Source of the DNA: Candidatus Peregrinibacteria bacterium
GTDB taxonomy: Bacteria; Patescibacteriota; Gracilibacteria; Peribacterales; Peribacteraceae
Direction: 5' to 3'
Length of the DNA: 64,000 bases
Assembly: GCA_030649955.1 (NCBI GenBank)
Contig: JAUSFD010000012.1
Span: forward strand, 1-64,000
Position numbers and translations under genes: made by a program. Below the pieces are notes generated by a model. That model worked only from the letters and a program-made list of their open reading frames with translations, was not told the DNA's origin and searched no databases. Below, piece by piece: positions 32,106-41,200 of this stretch (the stretch's first letter is position 1; each line of letters opens with the position of its first letter).

Positions 32106-33077
32106 ATGCGCACCCTCTCCAATACAGTCCTCACCGCGATTCTGGCGCTGATCGGAACCTACATGGCGGTATTCTTCGTCGAATTCTGGTGCGCGACCAC
32201 GCCGCACTGCGCTCTCTACGACAACAACTTCATCACGCCTTTCGGTCTCTTCGGGTCGCGATTCTACAACCTCTGGGAATTCTTCCCAGGAGTTCCGCTG
32301 TCCGTGGGAACGGACGGGGTGCTGATCTACCTCTACCTGCTCCTGGAATCGCTCTGGGTTCTCTCCTTCGTGCTCCTGCTCCTGCGTCTGCTGAGGACGA
32401 AGATTCCCCGGATACTGGTGCTCTCCTCTGCGGGGTACATCGCCGCAGTCATTCTGATTCTCGTCGCACTCACCCAGTACAGTCACACGGCACGAGCACG
32501 GAGTACGCATCTCACGAAACTTCTCGAGATAAGGGGCGCTGATGTCAATCAGCAAGCTTTTGACTGTGAGATCGCCACAGGCACAGCGTACGATCAGTGC
32601 ATCATGCAGCAAATTCAGGGGAATCAAGATCTGGCGCGTAATATCGCGCTCTGCGGAAATATGTCCGAGCGAGAGTTCCGGAATCACTGTCGCACGGAAA
32701 TCGCTGCGCAACAGGGAGCGATGGAGATCTGCGATACATTGGAGGGTGATCCTCAGCTTGTCGGCGTTCCCCATACTGACCAGTACTTTCCCGGCCCGTC
32801 GCCTGCGGATTGCCTCGAGATTGTAAGAGGATTTCCGACCCTCTCAAAGCCTGGATTGGATATCCTCGCGTACTGTGACAGTTTCCCGTCGTGGCCGTAC
32901 GACATCATTTGCTTCTCGCGTGCGGCCGCGCTGAATCAGGATGAGCATATTTGTGAACAACAGTACGTCACGGAATTCACAGAGTGGATGATCCATGCGT
33001 GCCGTGAGATTTCCAAGAAGGAGGACTGGAGGAATGAAGTGTCTGCCCAGGAGCTTCGGAAGTATCAAGGAGAATGA
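32106..33077 (+). CDS. membrane protein with Cys-rich helical repeats
   Basis: 323 aa. Three hydrophobic spans come first (VLTAILALIGTYMAVFFVEFW, LIYLYLLLESLWVLSFVLLLL, ILVLSSAGYIAAVILILVAL). A C-terminal region of about 190 residues then has Cys pairs spaced about 20 apart (FDCEIATGTAYDQC, ALCGNMSEREFRNHC, and so on). The repeat C-x(10)-Y-x-x-C suggests disulfide-stapled helical hairpins outside the membrane. Family unrecognised. GTACT lies 9 nt before the ATG. Confidence 0.7.
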   Translation: MRTLSNTVLTAILALIGTYMAVFFVEFWCATTPHCALYDNNFITPFGLFGSRFYNLWEFFPGVPLSVGTDGVLIYLYLLLESLWVLSFVLLLLRLLRTKIPRILVLSSAGYIAAVILILVALTQYSHTARARSTHLTKLLEIRGADVNQQAFDCEIATGTAYDQCIMQQIQGNQDLARNIALCGNMSEREFRNHCRTEIAAQQGAMEICDTLEGDPQLVGVPHTDQYFPGPSPADCLEIVRGFPTLSKPGLDILAYCDSFPSWPYDIICFSRAAALNQDEHICEQQYVTEFTEWMIHACREISKKEDWRNEVSAQELRKYQGE

Positions 33078-33098
33078 TAATGGCTCGGGGAGAGTAGA

Positions 33099-33944
33099 AT
33101 GTCCTCCATGCGCCGCCTCATCATCAACGCCGATGATCTGGGCATCAACCCCCAGCGATCGCACGGGATCTTCCAGTGCCAGGAGTTCGGGGTGGTCACG
33201 AACGCGTCGCTCATTGCCAATGGTTCCGATTCCGATGCAGCCGCGCGCAGAGCACGGGAGAGGGGAGTACCGACGGGGCTCCACCTCAATCTCACGGAGG
33301 AGGAGCCGCTCAGCAAACCCGATGACGTCCCCGGCCTCGTCGAGATGAATGGCACGTTCTTCGATCGGCTCCGCCTCCGCGCGGCACTCGATGCGGGAAC
33401 GGTTCCTGAGCGTTCTCTAGAACGCGAAATCCGTGCGCAGGTGGAGTGGTTCTTCGATGCGCACGGCAACCCCACTCACGTCGATGGGCACCACCACATC
33501 CACATCCATCCTGCTGTCATCGAAGCGCTGATTCCCATCCTCGAGCGCTACGGCATCCGCTCTGTCCGCATCCCGTGCGAGGAGCCGCTCCCTCCCTTCG
33601 GCTATGAAATTCCGGAGGAGCAACTCCTGCACACGCGTGCTCTCAATGAACTCGCGAAGAATGCGCGCGAGCGATACACGGGGCAGGGGATCCTCACGAC
33701 CGATCACTTCCGCGGTGCGACACTCGTTGGGAATGCCTCCTTGAAGAACATTCGCCACGTCCTCAGTAAGCTCCCGGAGGGCACGACGGAGCTGATGGTG
33801 CACCCGGGGAGCCCCTGCACGTTCGGCACGCCCTTCGACATCGATCCCCAACGGCAGACGGAGATGCGCATGCTCCTGGATTCCTCGATTGCAGAGCTCC
33901 TCGCGGAGAAGAAGGTCGAGCTCATCTCGTACGCGGATCTGTAA
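33099..33944 (+). CDS. YdjC/ChbG-like carbohydrate deacetylase
   Basis: 281 aa. It shows the family metal-site motifs: IINADDLGI near the N-terminus, THLHLNLTEE-type GLHLNLTEE, and DGHHHIHIHPAV. These enzymes deacetylate N-acetylated sugars such as chitobiose derivatives or lipid-linked glycans. GGGGAGAG lies just before ATG 33099, one of few purine-rich sites here. A second ATG three codons on is possible. Confidence 0.88.
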   Translation: MSSMRRLIINADDLGINPQRSHGIFQCQEFGVVTNASLIANGSDSDAAARRARERGVPTGLHLNLTEEEPLSKPDDVPGLVEMNGTFFDRLRLRAALDAGTVPERSLEREIRAQVEWFFDAHGNPTHVDGHHHIHIHPAVIEALIPILERYGIRSVRIPCEEPLPPFGYEIPEEQLLHTRALNELAKNARERYTGQGILTTDHFRGATLVGNASLKNIRHVLSKLPEGTTELMVHPGSPCTFGTPFDIDPQRQTEMRMLLDSSIAELLAEKKVELISYADL

Positions 33945-34032
33945 GATCTCTACATGGCGGCCGCTGAAGTTGTCTATCGGAGTCTTCTTTCAGAATCCTC
34001 TTGTGTAAGGTTAATGCTGCAACCTAACAAAC

Positions 34033-34060
34033 TTGACAAATATTCATTTATGTCTAAAAT
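34033..34060 (+). promoter_or_regulatory. sigma70-type promoter
   Basis: TTGACA (34033-34038), 16-nt spacer, TAAAAT (34055-34060). It drives the small gene at 34088 with a short leader of about 20 nt. Confidence 0.6.
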
Positions 34061-34087
34061 GCAGTCCAGAATTTCCCCTCCTTGTTC

Positions 34088-34351
34088 ATGTCAGAATCTC
34101 AGAGAAAACCAGATGATGTTGTCACTGACGAAGATATCGCAGTCCTCCTGAGTGCTCTCCCCGAGCCGGATCGAGATCCGGTTCTGACTGGTGTCATCAA
34201 CGAATTCTTATGGACTCTACCGTTCAAACGCGACGATACTTCAACACCAAACACTGACGATGTTCCCCGTCATGGTTTTCGGTTTACCCAAGAGGACGTC
34301 GAGATCTTGCGACGTGCTATCCAACCGGATGCTGATCCAGAGGTCGATTGA
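34088..34351 (+). CDS. small acidic hypothetical protein
   Basis: 87 aa from ATG 34088, rich in Asp, Glu and Pro (RKPDDVVTDEDIAVLLSALP). No family. Supported by the strong promoter at 34033-34060 and coding-like composition. Confidence 0.55.
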   Translation: MSESQRKPDDVVTDEDIAVLLSALPEPDRDPVLTGVINEFLWTLPFKRDDTSTPNTDDVPRHGFRFTQEDVEILRRAIQPDADPEVD

Positions 34352-34401
34352 GTCATTGCTCAACTTCGGAAACATGCGAGCGATGAAAATATCCCGCATT
34401 C

Positions 34402-36045
34402 GTGATTCGACAATCGCGGCGTAATCGGAGAATAGACAGCAGAGATTCTCGAACAGCTGCTGCGGAAATATACGTTGTGTACGAATCTGTGTATTCTTCG
34501 TTCGTGCCAGCGCGTTCCTCACTGAGGGTAACACTAGCTTCCCTGCTCGCGGGAGCTGCTGGACTCATGACTCTCTGGTTCCTCGGTGCACGACTGTGGT
34601 TCGAACTCCAGGGCACCCTCCATGACGACGTGCACACGTACTTGGCTGTGGGTCGCGGCATCCTCAATGGACTCACGCCGTACGTGGATCTCTTCGAATC
34701 GAAGCCGCCTGGGATGTTCCTCTTCAGCGCTCTTTCTTTGAAGTTCTTCGGTGATGGTTCTCTCCTGAAATTTCTGCAAGTGATCGCACTCATCGTGATC
34801 CCCACGACAACGTGCGCACTCATATGGAGAGAACTTGGTGCGCGGTCGAAGCTCGAGAAGGGCATTTGGTTCCTCACGTCACTTGCCTTCGGGTCCCTCA
34901 TCGCTGTGTACACGTTTGCGGTGAGTGGCGAGGGTTTGACGGAACCCGTCGGCGCTGCAGCGTGCCTCCTCTTCGCAGTGCTCTTCGCGGGAGCTGACGA
35001 GCGCATCCATCCCCTGCGCACCATCGGACTCACGTTTGCCATCATGCTCGCTGTCGGGGTGAAGGAGCCATTCTTGCTCACACTCCTCGCAATCGTCCTC
35101 CTCCTCGCGCGCTCGGTTCGTCATGCGATCACAGCATTCGTCGTCCCCTTCGCTATTGCCGCGTTGATTGGCCTCATCGCGCTCACGGTTCTCGGCTACC
35201 TCGGACCGTACTTCTCGATCTACCTGAAGCACATGCTCGGGTACCACGTGAACCAGCTTGCGGAATGGAATGGGAGTTTCCCCGTTCGAGGATTGCGAAT
35301 CGACAAGTCCGTGGCGAATCTCTTTGCCTTCTCCCCTCTTCTGCCGATCATACTCGGAGCACTCTTTGTAGGTTCTGTAGAGGAGAAATGGAGGATCGCT
35401 CTGCAGGGAAAAGAGAAGTTCCTCAGCATCGGCAGAGTGGTGCTCGCTCTGTATGTGCTCCTCCTCGCCGTCGGAACTGGTGGAGATTTCTACGCGCACC
35501 ACTTCGTCTTCGCTGTCCCCGGCTACATCGTCCTCTTCGTGCTCACTGTGCGGTGGATCCTCGAGAAGTGGTCCCATGCAGCGGTGAATGGTGCTGCACT
35601 TCTCTCTGCTGGGATTCTCGCAACAATCCTCCTCCACACGCGCATCGATTACGGAGAGAAGCTTGAAGCATGGAGTGGATACTCCACGATGCTGCATTCG
35701 GTTGCAGCCTCGATCGATGGAGTACTGGATCGCTGCGCATGGGATCGCTACCTGCACCTTGTGAATAAGGGTGGTGGGCCCTTCGCATTCACCACACACT
35801 CGCCTGAGGGTCCGGTCTTCGTTCAGTTCAACCGGTTCATGGATGGGTCAGAGGAGTACAAGGAGCGATTCCGCGTTGCACTCCTTGAGTCGCCCATCAT
35901 CGTGTGGAAGGGCCCGGAGCTCACGAACCTCACCGATGCGGCGAAGGACTACGTCACGCTCAACTTCACCACCGATCCACCGGCGTGTGCGCGGCCGTTC
36001 GAACAGATTGCACCGTACACAATTCTCTTTCGGAAAGGTGTGTGA
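34402..36045 (+). CDS. GT-C family membrane glycosyltransferase-like protein
   Basis: Up to 547 aa with about ten membrane helices. The first extracytoplasmic loop has LHDDVHTYLAVGRGILNGLTPYVDLFESKPPG-type sequence (shown in part): the DD and the E-x-K-P-P motif are typical of ArnT/PMT-like GT-C enzymes. A C-terminal soluble domain of about 120 residues follows the last helix. The start is uncertain: GTG 34402 has TATCCC 6 nt upstream, and a GTG at 34477 is also possible because the first 25 residues are very basic. It probably glycosylates a surface glycan or protein. Confidence 0.75.
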   Translation: MIRQSRRNRRIDSRDSRTAAAEIYVVYESVYSSFVPARSSLRVTLASLLAGAAGLMTLWFLGARLWFELQGTLHDDVHTYLAVGRGILNGLTPYVDLFESKPPGMFLFSALSLKFFGDGSLLKFLQVIALIVIPTTTCALIWRELGARSKLEKGIWFLTSLAFGSLIAVYTFAVSGEGLTEPVGAAACLLFAVLFAGADERIHPLRTIGLTFAIMLAVGVKEPFLLTLLAIVLLLARSVRHAITAFVVPFAIAALIGLIALTVLGYLGPYFSIYLKHMLGYHVNQLAEWNGSFPVRGLRIDKSVANLFAFSPLLPIILGALFVGSVEEKWRIALQGKEKFLSIGRVVLALYVLLLAVGTGGDFYAHHFVFAVPGYIVLFVLTVRWILEKWSHAAVNGAALLSAGILATILLHTRIDYGEKLEAWSGYSTMLHSVAASIDGVLDRCAWDRYLHLVNKGGGPFAFTTHSPEGPVFVQFNRFMDGSEEYKERFRVALLESPIIVWKGPELTNLTDAAKDYVTLNFTTDPPACARPFEQIAPYTILFRKGV

Positions 36046-36054
36046 GCTGTTAAC

Positions 36055-36160
36055 TCAAGAACCTGAGGAGCGGGTTTTCTCACCCGCGGTTGCCGAGGTA
36101 TTGTTCCACAACCCGCAGGTCAGAAGACCTGCTCCTCAATTGCATAGAGATGAGAGAAGT
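36055..36160. repeat. compound inverted repeat downstream of the GT-C gene
   Basis: TGAGGAGC pairs with GCTCCTCA, GCGGGTT with AACCCGC, and AGGTC-AGAA-GACCT forms an inner hairpin. It lies between convergent genes and may act as a terminator. Confidence 0.5.
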
Positions 36161-36183
36161 TAGGGATGAGGGCTCTCTCCTGT

Positions 36184-37203
36184 CTAGCCCTCGAAGTCCT
36201 CCGCAAACTTCTCGTACCATGCGTTCCACGATGCACGCACGGATGCCTTCACTTCCTCCGGTATCGGCACCTGCACAGTGGGTGCGTAATCCGGGGGGAG
36301 TTCACGACCGGAGAAGACGCGGACGTTCTCCTGCTGGGCGGCGAGGAAGAGTGCGTAGGCTGCCTGCTCGAAGCCAAAGTCTTTCTCTGTCTCATTCAAG
36401 TATGCGATGAGTCGCGGGATCACCGGTTTCCCTCTGTATCCGAGCGTTTCCGCAGCGAGGTAGAACTCCCCACTCCCGTACGACGTCGCGTACCACTCAT
36501 CCTCGAGTTTCGTGATGTAGAAGCCAATATCATCCTGCGTCAGTGCACGGATATCTGCAGTTGTATGCGATGGTTTGTCCGTTCGTGGTGCACGAATGCG
36601 GTACACAATCTCTGCCATGTCCCCGCGTGTGATCTCCGCATCGAAGCGCGTGATCCAGATGGGCATCGCGTGCTCCATGGCGAGGGCATCGGTGAAGGGC
36701 ACGAACCATTCCTCATCTGCATTCTCATTCCCGAGCGGTCCGCCCGATGCGTTCACGATGATCTTCGCGGCCTCGACGAGGGAAATCGTTGCCTCGGGTC
36801 GAAATGTGCCATCGGGGTAGCCAGAGACGGTCCCCTCCTGCTTTGCGAGACAGATGAACGGAGCAAACCACGCAGTTGCGGGAACATCGGGAAACGGAGC
36901 ACCGAGCTCCGCAAGACAATCCTCTCCGGCAGCATCGAGCAATGCGCCCGCGACGATCTTCGTGAACTCAGCCCGGTTGATCGTCTGCGACGGGTGGTAC
37001 GTCCCATCGGGGTACCCTGTGACGATCCCCTCGTGTTTCACGTACTCGATGCCGTTGTAGAAATCACTCCAGCACTCGACGTCGGGGAAGTTCTCGAATC
37101 CTCCGTCACTCACAATGCTCTCATGACAGAACGTCGAGGCTCTAAGGCTACTGGGAAGCAGAGTGGAGAAGATCCACCAGAGGAGGATGACGCGCGAATG
37201 CAC
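36184..37203 (-). CDS. SLH-domain surface protein
   Basis: 339 aa from GTG 37203. A signal peptide (VILLWWIFSTLLPSSLRAS) is followed by three S-layer homology repeats: FPDVECWSDFYNGIEYVKHEG with VTGYPDGTYHPSQTINRAEF, FPDVPATAWFAPFICLAKQEG with VSGYPDGTFRPEATISLVEA, and a more diverged third (FVPFTDALAMEHA, ITRGDMAEIVYR). A unique domain of about 130 residues ends the protein. SLH repeats bind cell-wall polymers, so it sits on the surface. Confidence 0.9.
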   Translation of the reverse strand: MHSRVILLWWIFSTLLPSSLRASTFCHESIVSDGGFENFPDVECWSDFYNGIEYVKHEGIVTGYPDGTYHPSQTINRAEFTKIVAGALLDAAGEDCLAELGAPFPDVPATAWFAPFICLAKQEGTVSGYPDGTFRPEATISLVEAAKIIVNASGGPLGNENADEEWFVPFTDALAMEHAMPIWITRFDAEITRGDMAEIVYRIRAPRTDKPSHTTADIRALTQDDIGFYITKLEDEWYATSYGSGEFYLAAETLGYRGKPVIPRLIAYLNETEKDFGFEQAAYALFLAAQQENVRVFSGRELPPDYAPTVQVPIPEEVKASVRASWNAWYEKFAEDFEG

Positions 37204-37210
37204 GGGGGTG

Positions 37211-37216
37211 ATTGTA
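37211..37216 (-). promoter_or_regulatory. -10 box of the SLH protein gene
   Basis: TACAAT on the minus strand, 7 nt before GTG 37203. It supports that GTG as the start. Confidence 0.55.
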
Positions 37217-37257
37217 TCACCCCTTGTGCATGTGCACTCGCGTTCTCGTGGGCACCA

Positions 37258-37422
37258 TTACTGCCCTGTCCCATCCACATTGATGTCGACGTTGGGCGCG
37301 ATGCCCGTATCGGCGTCACCTGCGCGACCCTGGATGAGGACGAAGTACGCAATAGCCCCGATGACGACGATGGCGACGATCGCCAGGAGCGCCATCGCGG
37401 TGCTGTTCTGTTCTTCTGCCAT
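37258..37422 (-). CDS. small single-span membrane protein
   Basis: 54 aa. One hydrophobic helix (MALLAIVAIVVIGAIAYFVLI) is followed by an acidic tail (ADTGIAPNVDINVDGTGQ). The leader upstream is purely pyrimidine-rich, with no Shine-Dalgarno site. Function unknown. Confidence 0.6.
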   Translation of the reverse strand: MAEEQNSTAMALLAIVAIVVIGAIAYFVLIQGRAGDADTGIAPNVDINVDGTGQ

Positions 37423-37505
37423 GGGAGAGAGGGGAAAAAGATGGAGAGAGGTTACCGGGAACGGAAGAAGGAGGAGCGGACCCGCTCGAATGTGCGCAGA
37501 GATCC

Positions 37506-37748
37506 TCACGCTCTCTTCACGATGCTGATCGCGCCGAGGAGGACGATCGCACCGATGACGGCCATGACGATGGCTCCACTGATCCCGTACGCACTCACAC
37601 CGAATGTACGGAAGAGCATACCTCCTACGACTGCACCGAGTACACCGACGATGAGGTCACCCAAGACGCCGAAGCCGCGGCCTTTCATGATGAGACCAGC
37701 AATCCAGCCTGCCACGATGCCGATGACGATGAACCAGAAGATTTCCAT
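37506..37748 (-). CDS. GlsB/YeaQ/YmgE-like membrane protein
   Basis: 80 aa, three helices. Family signature GIVAGWIAGLIMKGRGFGVLGD followed by IVGVLGAVVGGMLF. These proteins are common stress-associated membrane proteins named after a transglycosylase link, without proven activity. Confidence 0.85.
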   Translation of the reverse strand: MEIFWFIVIGIVAGWIAGLIMKGRGFGVLGDLIVGVLGAVVGGMLFRTFGVSAYGISGAIVMAVIGAIVLLGAISIVKRA

Positions 37749-37897
37749 ACGAAGGGGAGGAAAGGAATAGGGGAGACTGCTGTAGTTGACGAAGGAGGCG
37801 GCAAATACTGACAGAGGCTTGCTTGCAGAATCATTCTGCGCATGTCTTGCGCTATTTCTCTCACCGTCCTATCTCCGCTTGCATGCGGTGTAATCGG

Positions 37898-38284
37898 CTA
37901 TTTGATGAGGAGTTTCATCAACCAGTTCATGAATCCCAGCGTCAGCGAGACCACGGCCCAGCCCTTGAGCCCGCCCAGGATCACGAGCGTCACGTAGTCG
38001 GGGTCCATCTGGAGGATGATCCAGTAGGTGAGGTACAGGAAGATGCTGTTCGCGAGGACGATCGCCGCGATGGTCATGAGGAGCCGGAGCGGGAAGGTGA
38101 CAACGGTGAGGAGCGGCCGCACGATCAGGTTCATGAGTGTCAAGAGCGCGCCGATGATGATGTAGGCGTCGATGCCCCCGGTCACGAAGAAGTACTCACT
38201 CATTCCCGTTGCCATCCCCCAGATGAGGAGGATCGTGAAGACGGTTCGTAGCGCTAGCCGGGCGGGGAGCGGGAGCGTAACCAT
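37898..38284 (-). CDS. YvlD-like (phage holin 4 superfamily) membrane protein
   Basis: 128 aa, four hydrophobic helices. The conserved core LLTLMNLIVRPLLTVVTFPL matches the N-x-x-(I/V)-(R/K)-P motif of this family. Despite the family name it is usually a chromosomal envelope protein. TAGCAT lies 7 nt before the ATG. Confidence 0.8.
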   Translation of the reverse strand: MVTLPLPARLALRTVFTILLIWGMATGMSEYFFVTGGIDAYIIIGALLTLMNLIVRPLLTVVTFPLRLLMTIAAIVLANSIFLYLTYWIILQMDPDYVTLVILGGLKGWAVVSLTLGFMNWLMKLLIK

Positions 38285-38294
38285 CCTCTCTATG

Positions 38295-41200
38295 CTACGC
38301 CTTCGCGAAGCGAATCGTCACGGTTCCACTCTCCAGGGGGACTTCGTGCGTGTCTCCACCCGCAGCGCCTAGCGTCGCATGCGTCTCCCTGGCGATCAGT
38401 TCGCCGAAATCCGCGAGGATCTCCTTCGCCCCCTCGATCGTGAGGGTGATGCGATCTCCAACAGAGAGTCCGGCCTCCTTCCGGAGGACTTGGATAGCGC
38501 GGATCAGGTCGCGTGCTTCCCCTTCGCGCTTCAGCGCATCGGTGAGCGTTGTATCGAGGCTCACGACGATACCGCGGTCCGCGCGGACGTTCGCCCCCTC
38601 CTTCCCGCGGTACACGATCTCCGCTTCGTCGGGACTCAGGCGCTGCTCGAGGATGAGGATCGATCCATCCGCTTCCTCCGCGTAGTCCCCGCGCTTCCCG
38701 GCAGCGATGATCTCCTGCACCTGTGCTCCTAACCGTGGACCGACTTTGCGCGCATTCACCTGCACGAACGCTTCGGCGAGCGCACTCGCGTCATCCACGA
38801 ACTCGAGGTCCTTCACGTTGAGTTCATCCTTGAGGAGGGCGAGCTCATGCGGTTCCAGGATGCAGTTCTTGCGCATGGTCTTCGGGAGGGCGATCTGCGC
38901 TTTGGCGAGCGGATAGCGAGCCTTGATCCGCTGCTCCGCACGGATCTGCATTCCCAGAGAGACGATGGACCGCAGCAGCCGCGTCTTCTCGAGGAGTGCC
39001 ATCTCCTGCGCAGTGAGCTTGCGCACTTCTGGCCAGTCCGTGAGGTGGACTGATCCGTGGTCCTCCGGCACGAGGTTCAAGTAGAGCGCCTCTGTAATGA
39101 ACGGGCAGAACGGTGCCAGGAGCTGACTGATGGTGAGCAGGACATCGTGGAGTGTCGTCAGCGCCGCATGCTGATCCTCCTCGTGCGCATCGCCCACTGT
39201 CCCCTCCGCATCGTTGATGGAGGATTTCCCTGCGAAGCGCCGACGCGAGAGGCGCACGTACCAGTTCGTGAGTGCATCGATGGTGTCGTGGAGTTCCGCA
39301 CAGGTGGCGGAGAGATCGTAGTTATCGAGCTGCTCTGTCATGCGATTCACAAGATCCTGCACCTCTGCCAGGATCCACAGATCCAGCGCGTGTGTGGAGT
39401 GCGTCCGTGTCTCTGTCGGCTCGAACTTCGCCTCATTCGCGTACGTCACGAAGAACGCTGCGGTGTTCCAGAGCGGGAGGAGGACGCTGCGCACGGTTTC
39501 CTCCACCACAGTTGCAGAGAAGCGGAGGTCCTCCGCACGCACAGCGGGTGAACTCATGAGCGCGAAGCGCACGGCATCGGCGCCATGCTTCTCCACAACC
39601 TCAAGCGGCTCCGGATAGTTCTTCAGTCGCTTGCTCATCTTCCGCCCGTCCTCCGCTAGCACTGTGCCGTTCACAACGCAGTGGTAGAACGCCGGCTTCT
39701 TGAAGAGCGCCGCCGCCAGCACCGTGAGCGTGTAGAACCACCCGCGCGTTTGGTCGATGCCCTCCGCGATGAAGTCCGCGGGAAAACCAGCTGGCAGCGG
39801 TGAGCGGTCAGCGGTCAGCAATGAGTTTTGCCCTTTTCGCTGCCCGCTGCCCGCTGATAGCTGCCCGCTCTCAAAGGGGTAATGCGATTGTGCGTAAGGC
39901 ATCGAGCCGGACTCGAACCAGCAGTCGAGGACTTCGGGAATCCGTTCCATCAGAGGGTTGAGCGTGATCGTTGCTGTTCCCGCATTCTCGAGGCGCGCAC
40001 CCAGACCTTCGACGTAGTTCAAGTTCTCCGCGAGCGTGCGCAGTGCCTGAATCGTACCGCGATGGATGACGAGGAGGATCTTCTTCCCCGCGAACTTCTC
40101 GAGGAGCAGAACGTATGCCTTCTGCACTCTCGCAAAGAATTGTGAAAGAGATTCACCGTTCGGTGGCGTGAGGTAGTGGAACGCAGGATTGATGTTCTCG
40201 ATGTGCGAGGGGTGGGCACGTGCGAACTCCTCCTTCTCTTGCCCGCTCCAGTCCCCCAGGTTGCGCTCCCGCAGGAGTTCAGGAATCACGTCGTGCTGGA
40301 GGCTGAGCTCCTCTGCGAGGATGGATGCGGACTGCGATGCTCGCAGGAGATCGGAGGAGACGACGGCGTCGAACTTCTGCTTCTTGAAGGACTTCGCGAG
40401 CTCCCTCGACTGCGCCTTCCCCGTCTCGTTGAGAGGTTCATCGGCATTCCCTCCTTGGATCTTGTTCTCGAGATTCCACTCGGTCTCCCCGTGCCGCACG
40501 AGTGTCACCTCCACACTCGTCTCGTGCTTCGAGGACGGCCACGTCAGTTCATCGACGGTTTCCTTGTGCAGATCCAGCTCCGCCTGGCGGTCCTGATCCC
40601 AGTAGAACGTGAACGGACTCGCGAACCGCGGATACGGCTGCTGGCAGAGCTTCGCGGGCTCGTCTTTGCTGAAGAAGTGCCGGATTCCCAGAATGGGATC
40701 CGCATGCGTGACGATGACGATGTGCTCACCCCGGTGCTTCTCCAGCACCTCCGTGAGGAACGGCGATAGCCGCGACTGCACCTGCGACCACGTCTCCATG
40801 CCGGGGAAGTGGTAGATGCTCTCTACCTTGCCACTCTCCAGCTTGTGGGCGCGGCGCGCTTTGACGAACGTGAGGTCACCAAAGTCGATCGATTTCCCCT
40901 CGTAATCGCCGAACTCCACTTCGCGCAGTCGCTCATCGACCACGACCTCCGCGCCGGTCTCCTCTGCGATCGCCTGAGCAGTCTGCTGCGTGCGCGCGAG
41001 CGGAGAGGTGTAGATGCGTGTCACCTCTTCCGTCTTCAATTGCTCTGCGGTGCGCAGCGCCTGCGCCTTCCCGCGATCGGTGAGGTTCGTTCCGGGCAGC
41101 TTCCCCTGGTAGCGTGGGGTGATGTTGCCATCACTCTCGCCGTGGCGCATGACGGTGACGCGCGTGAAGCGGATCGGTTGTCGCTTGCGCAGATCTTCCC

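Noticed and set aside
36166-37770. 534-codon plus-strand frame across the SLH protein and two small membrane genes
   Set aside because: The minus-strand genes have signal peptides, SLH motifs and -10 boxes. The plus-strand product is compositionally biased and motif-free.
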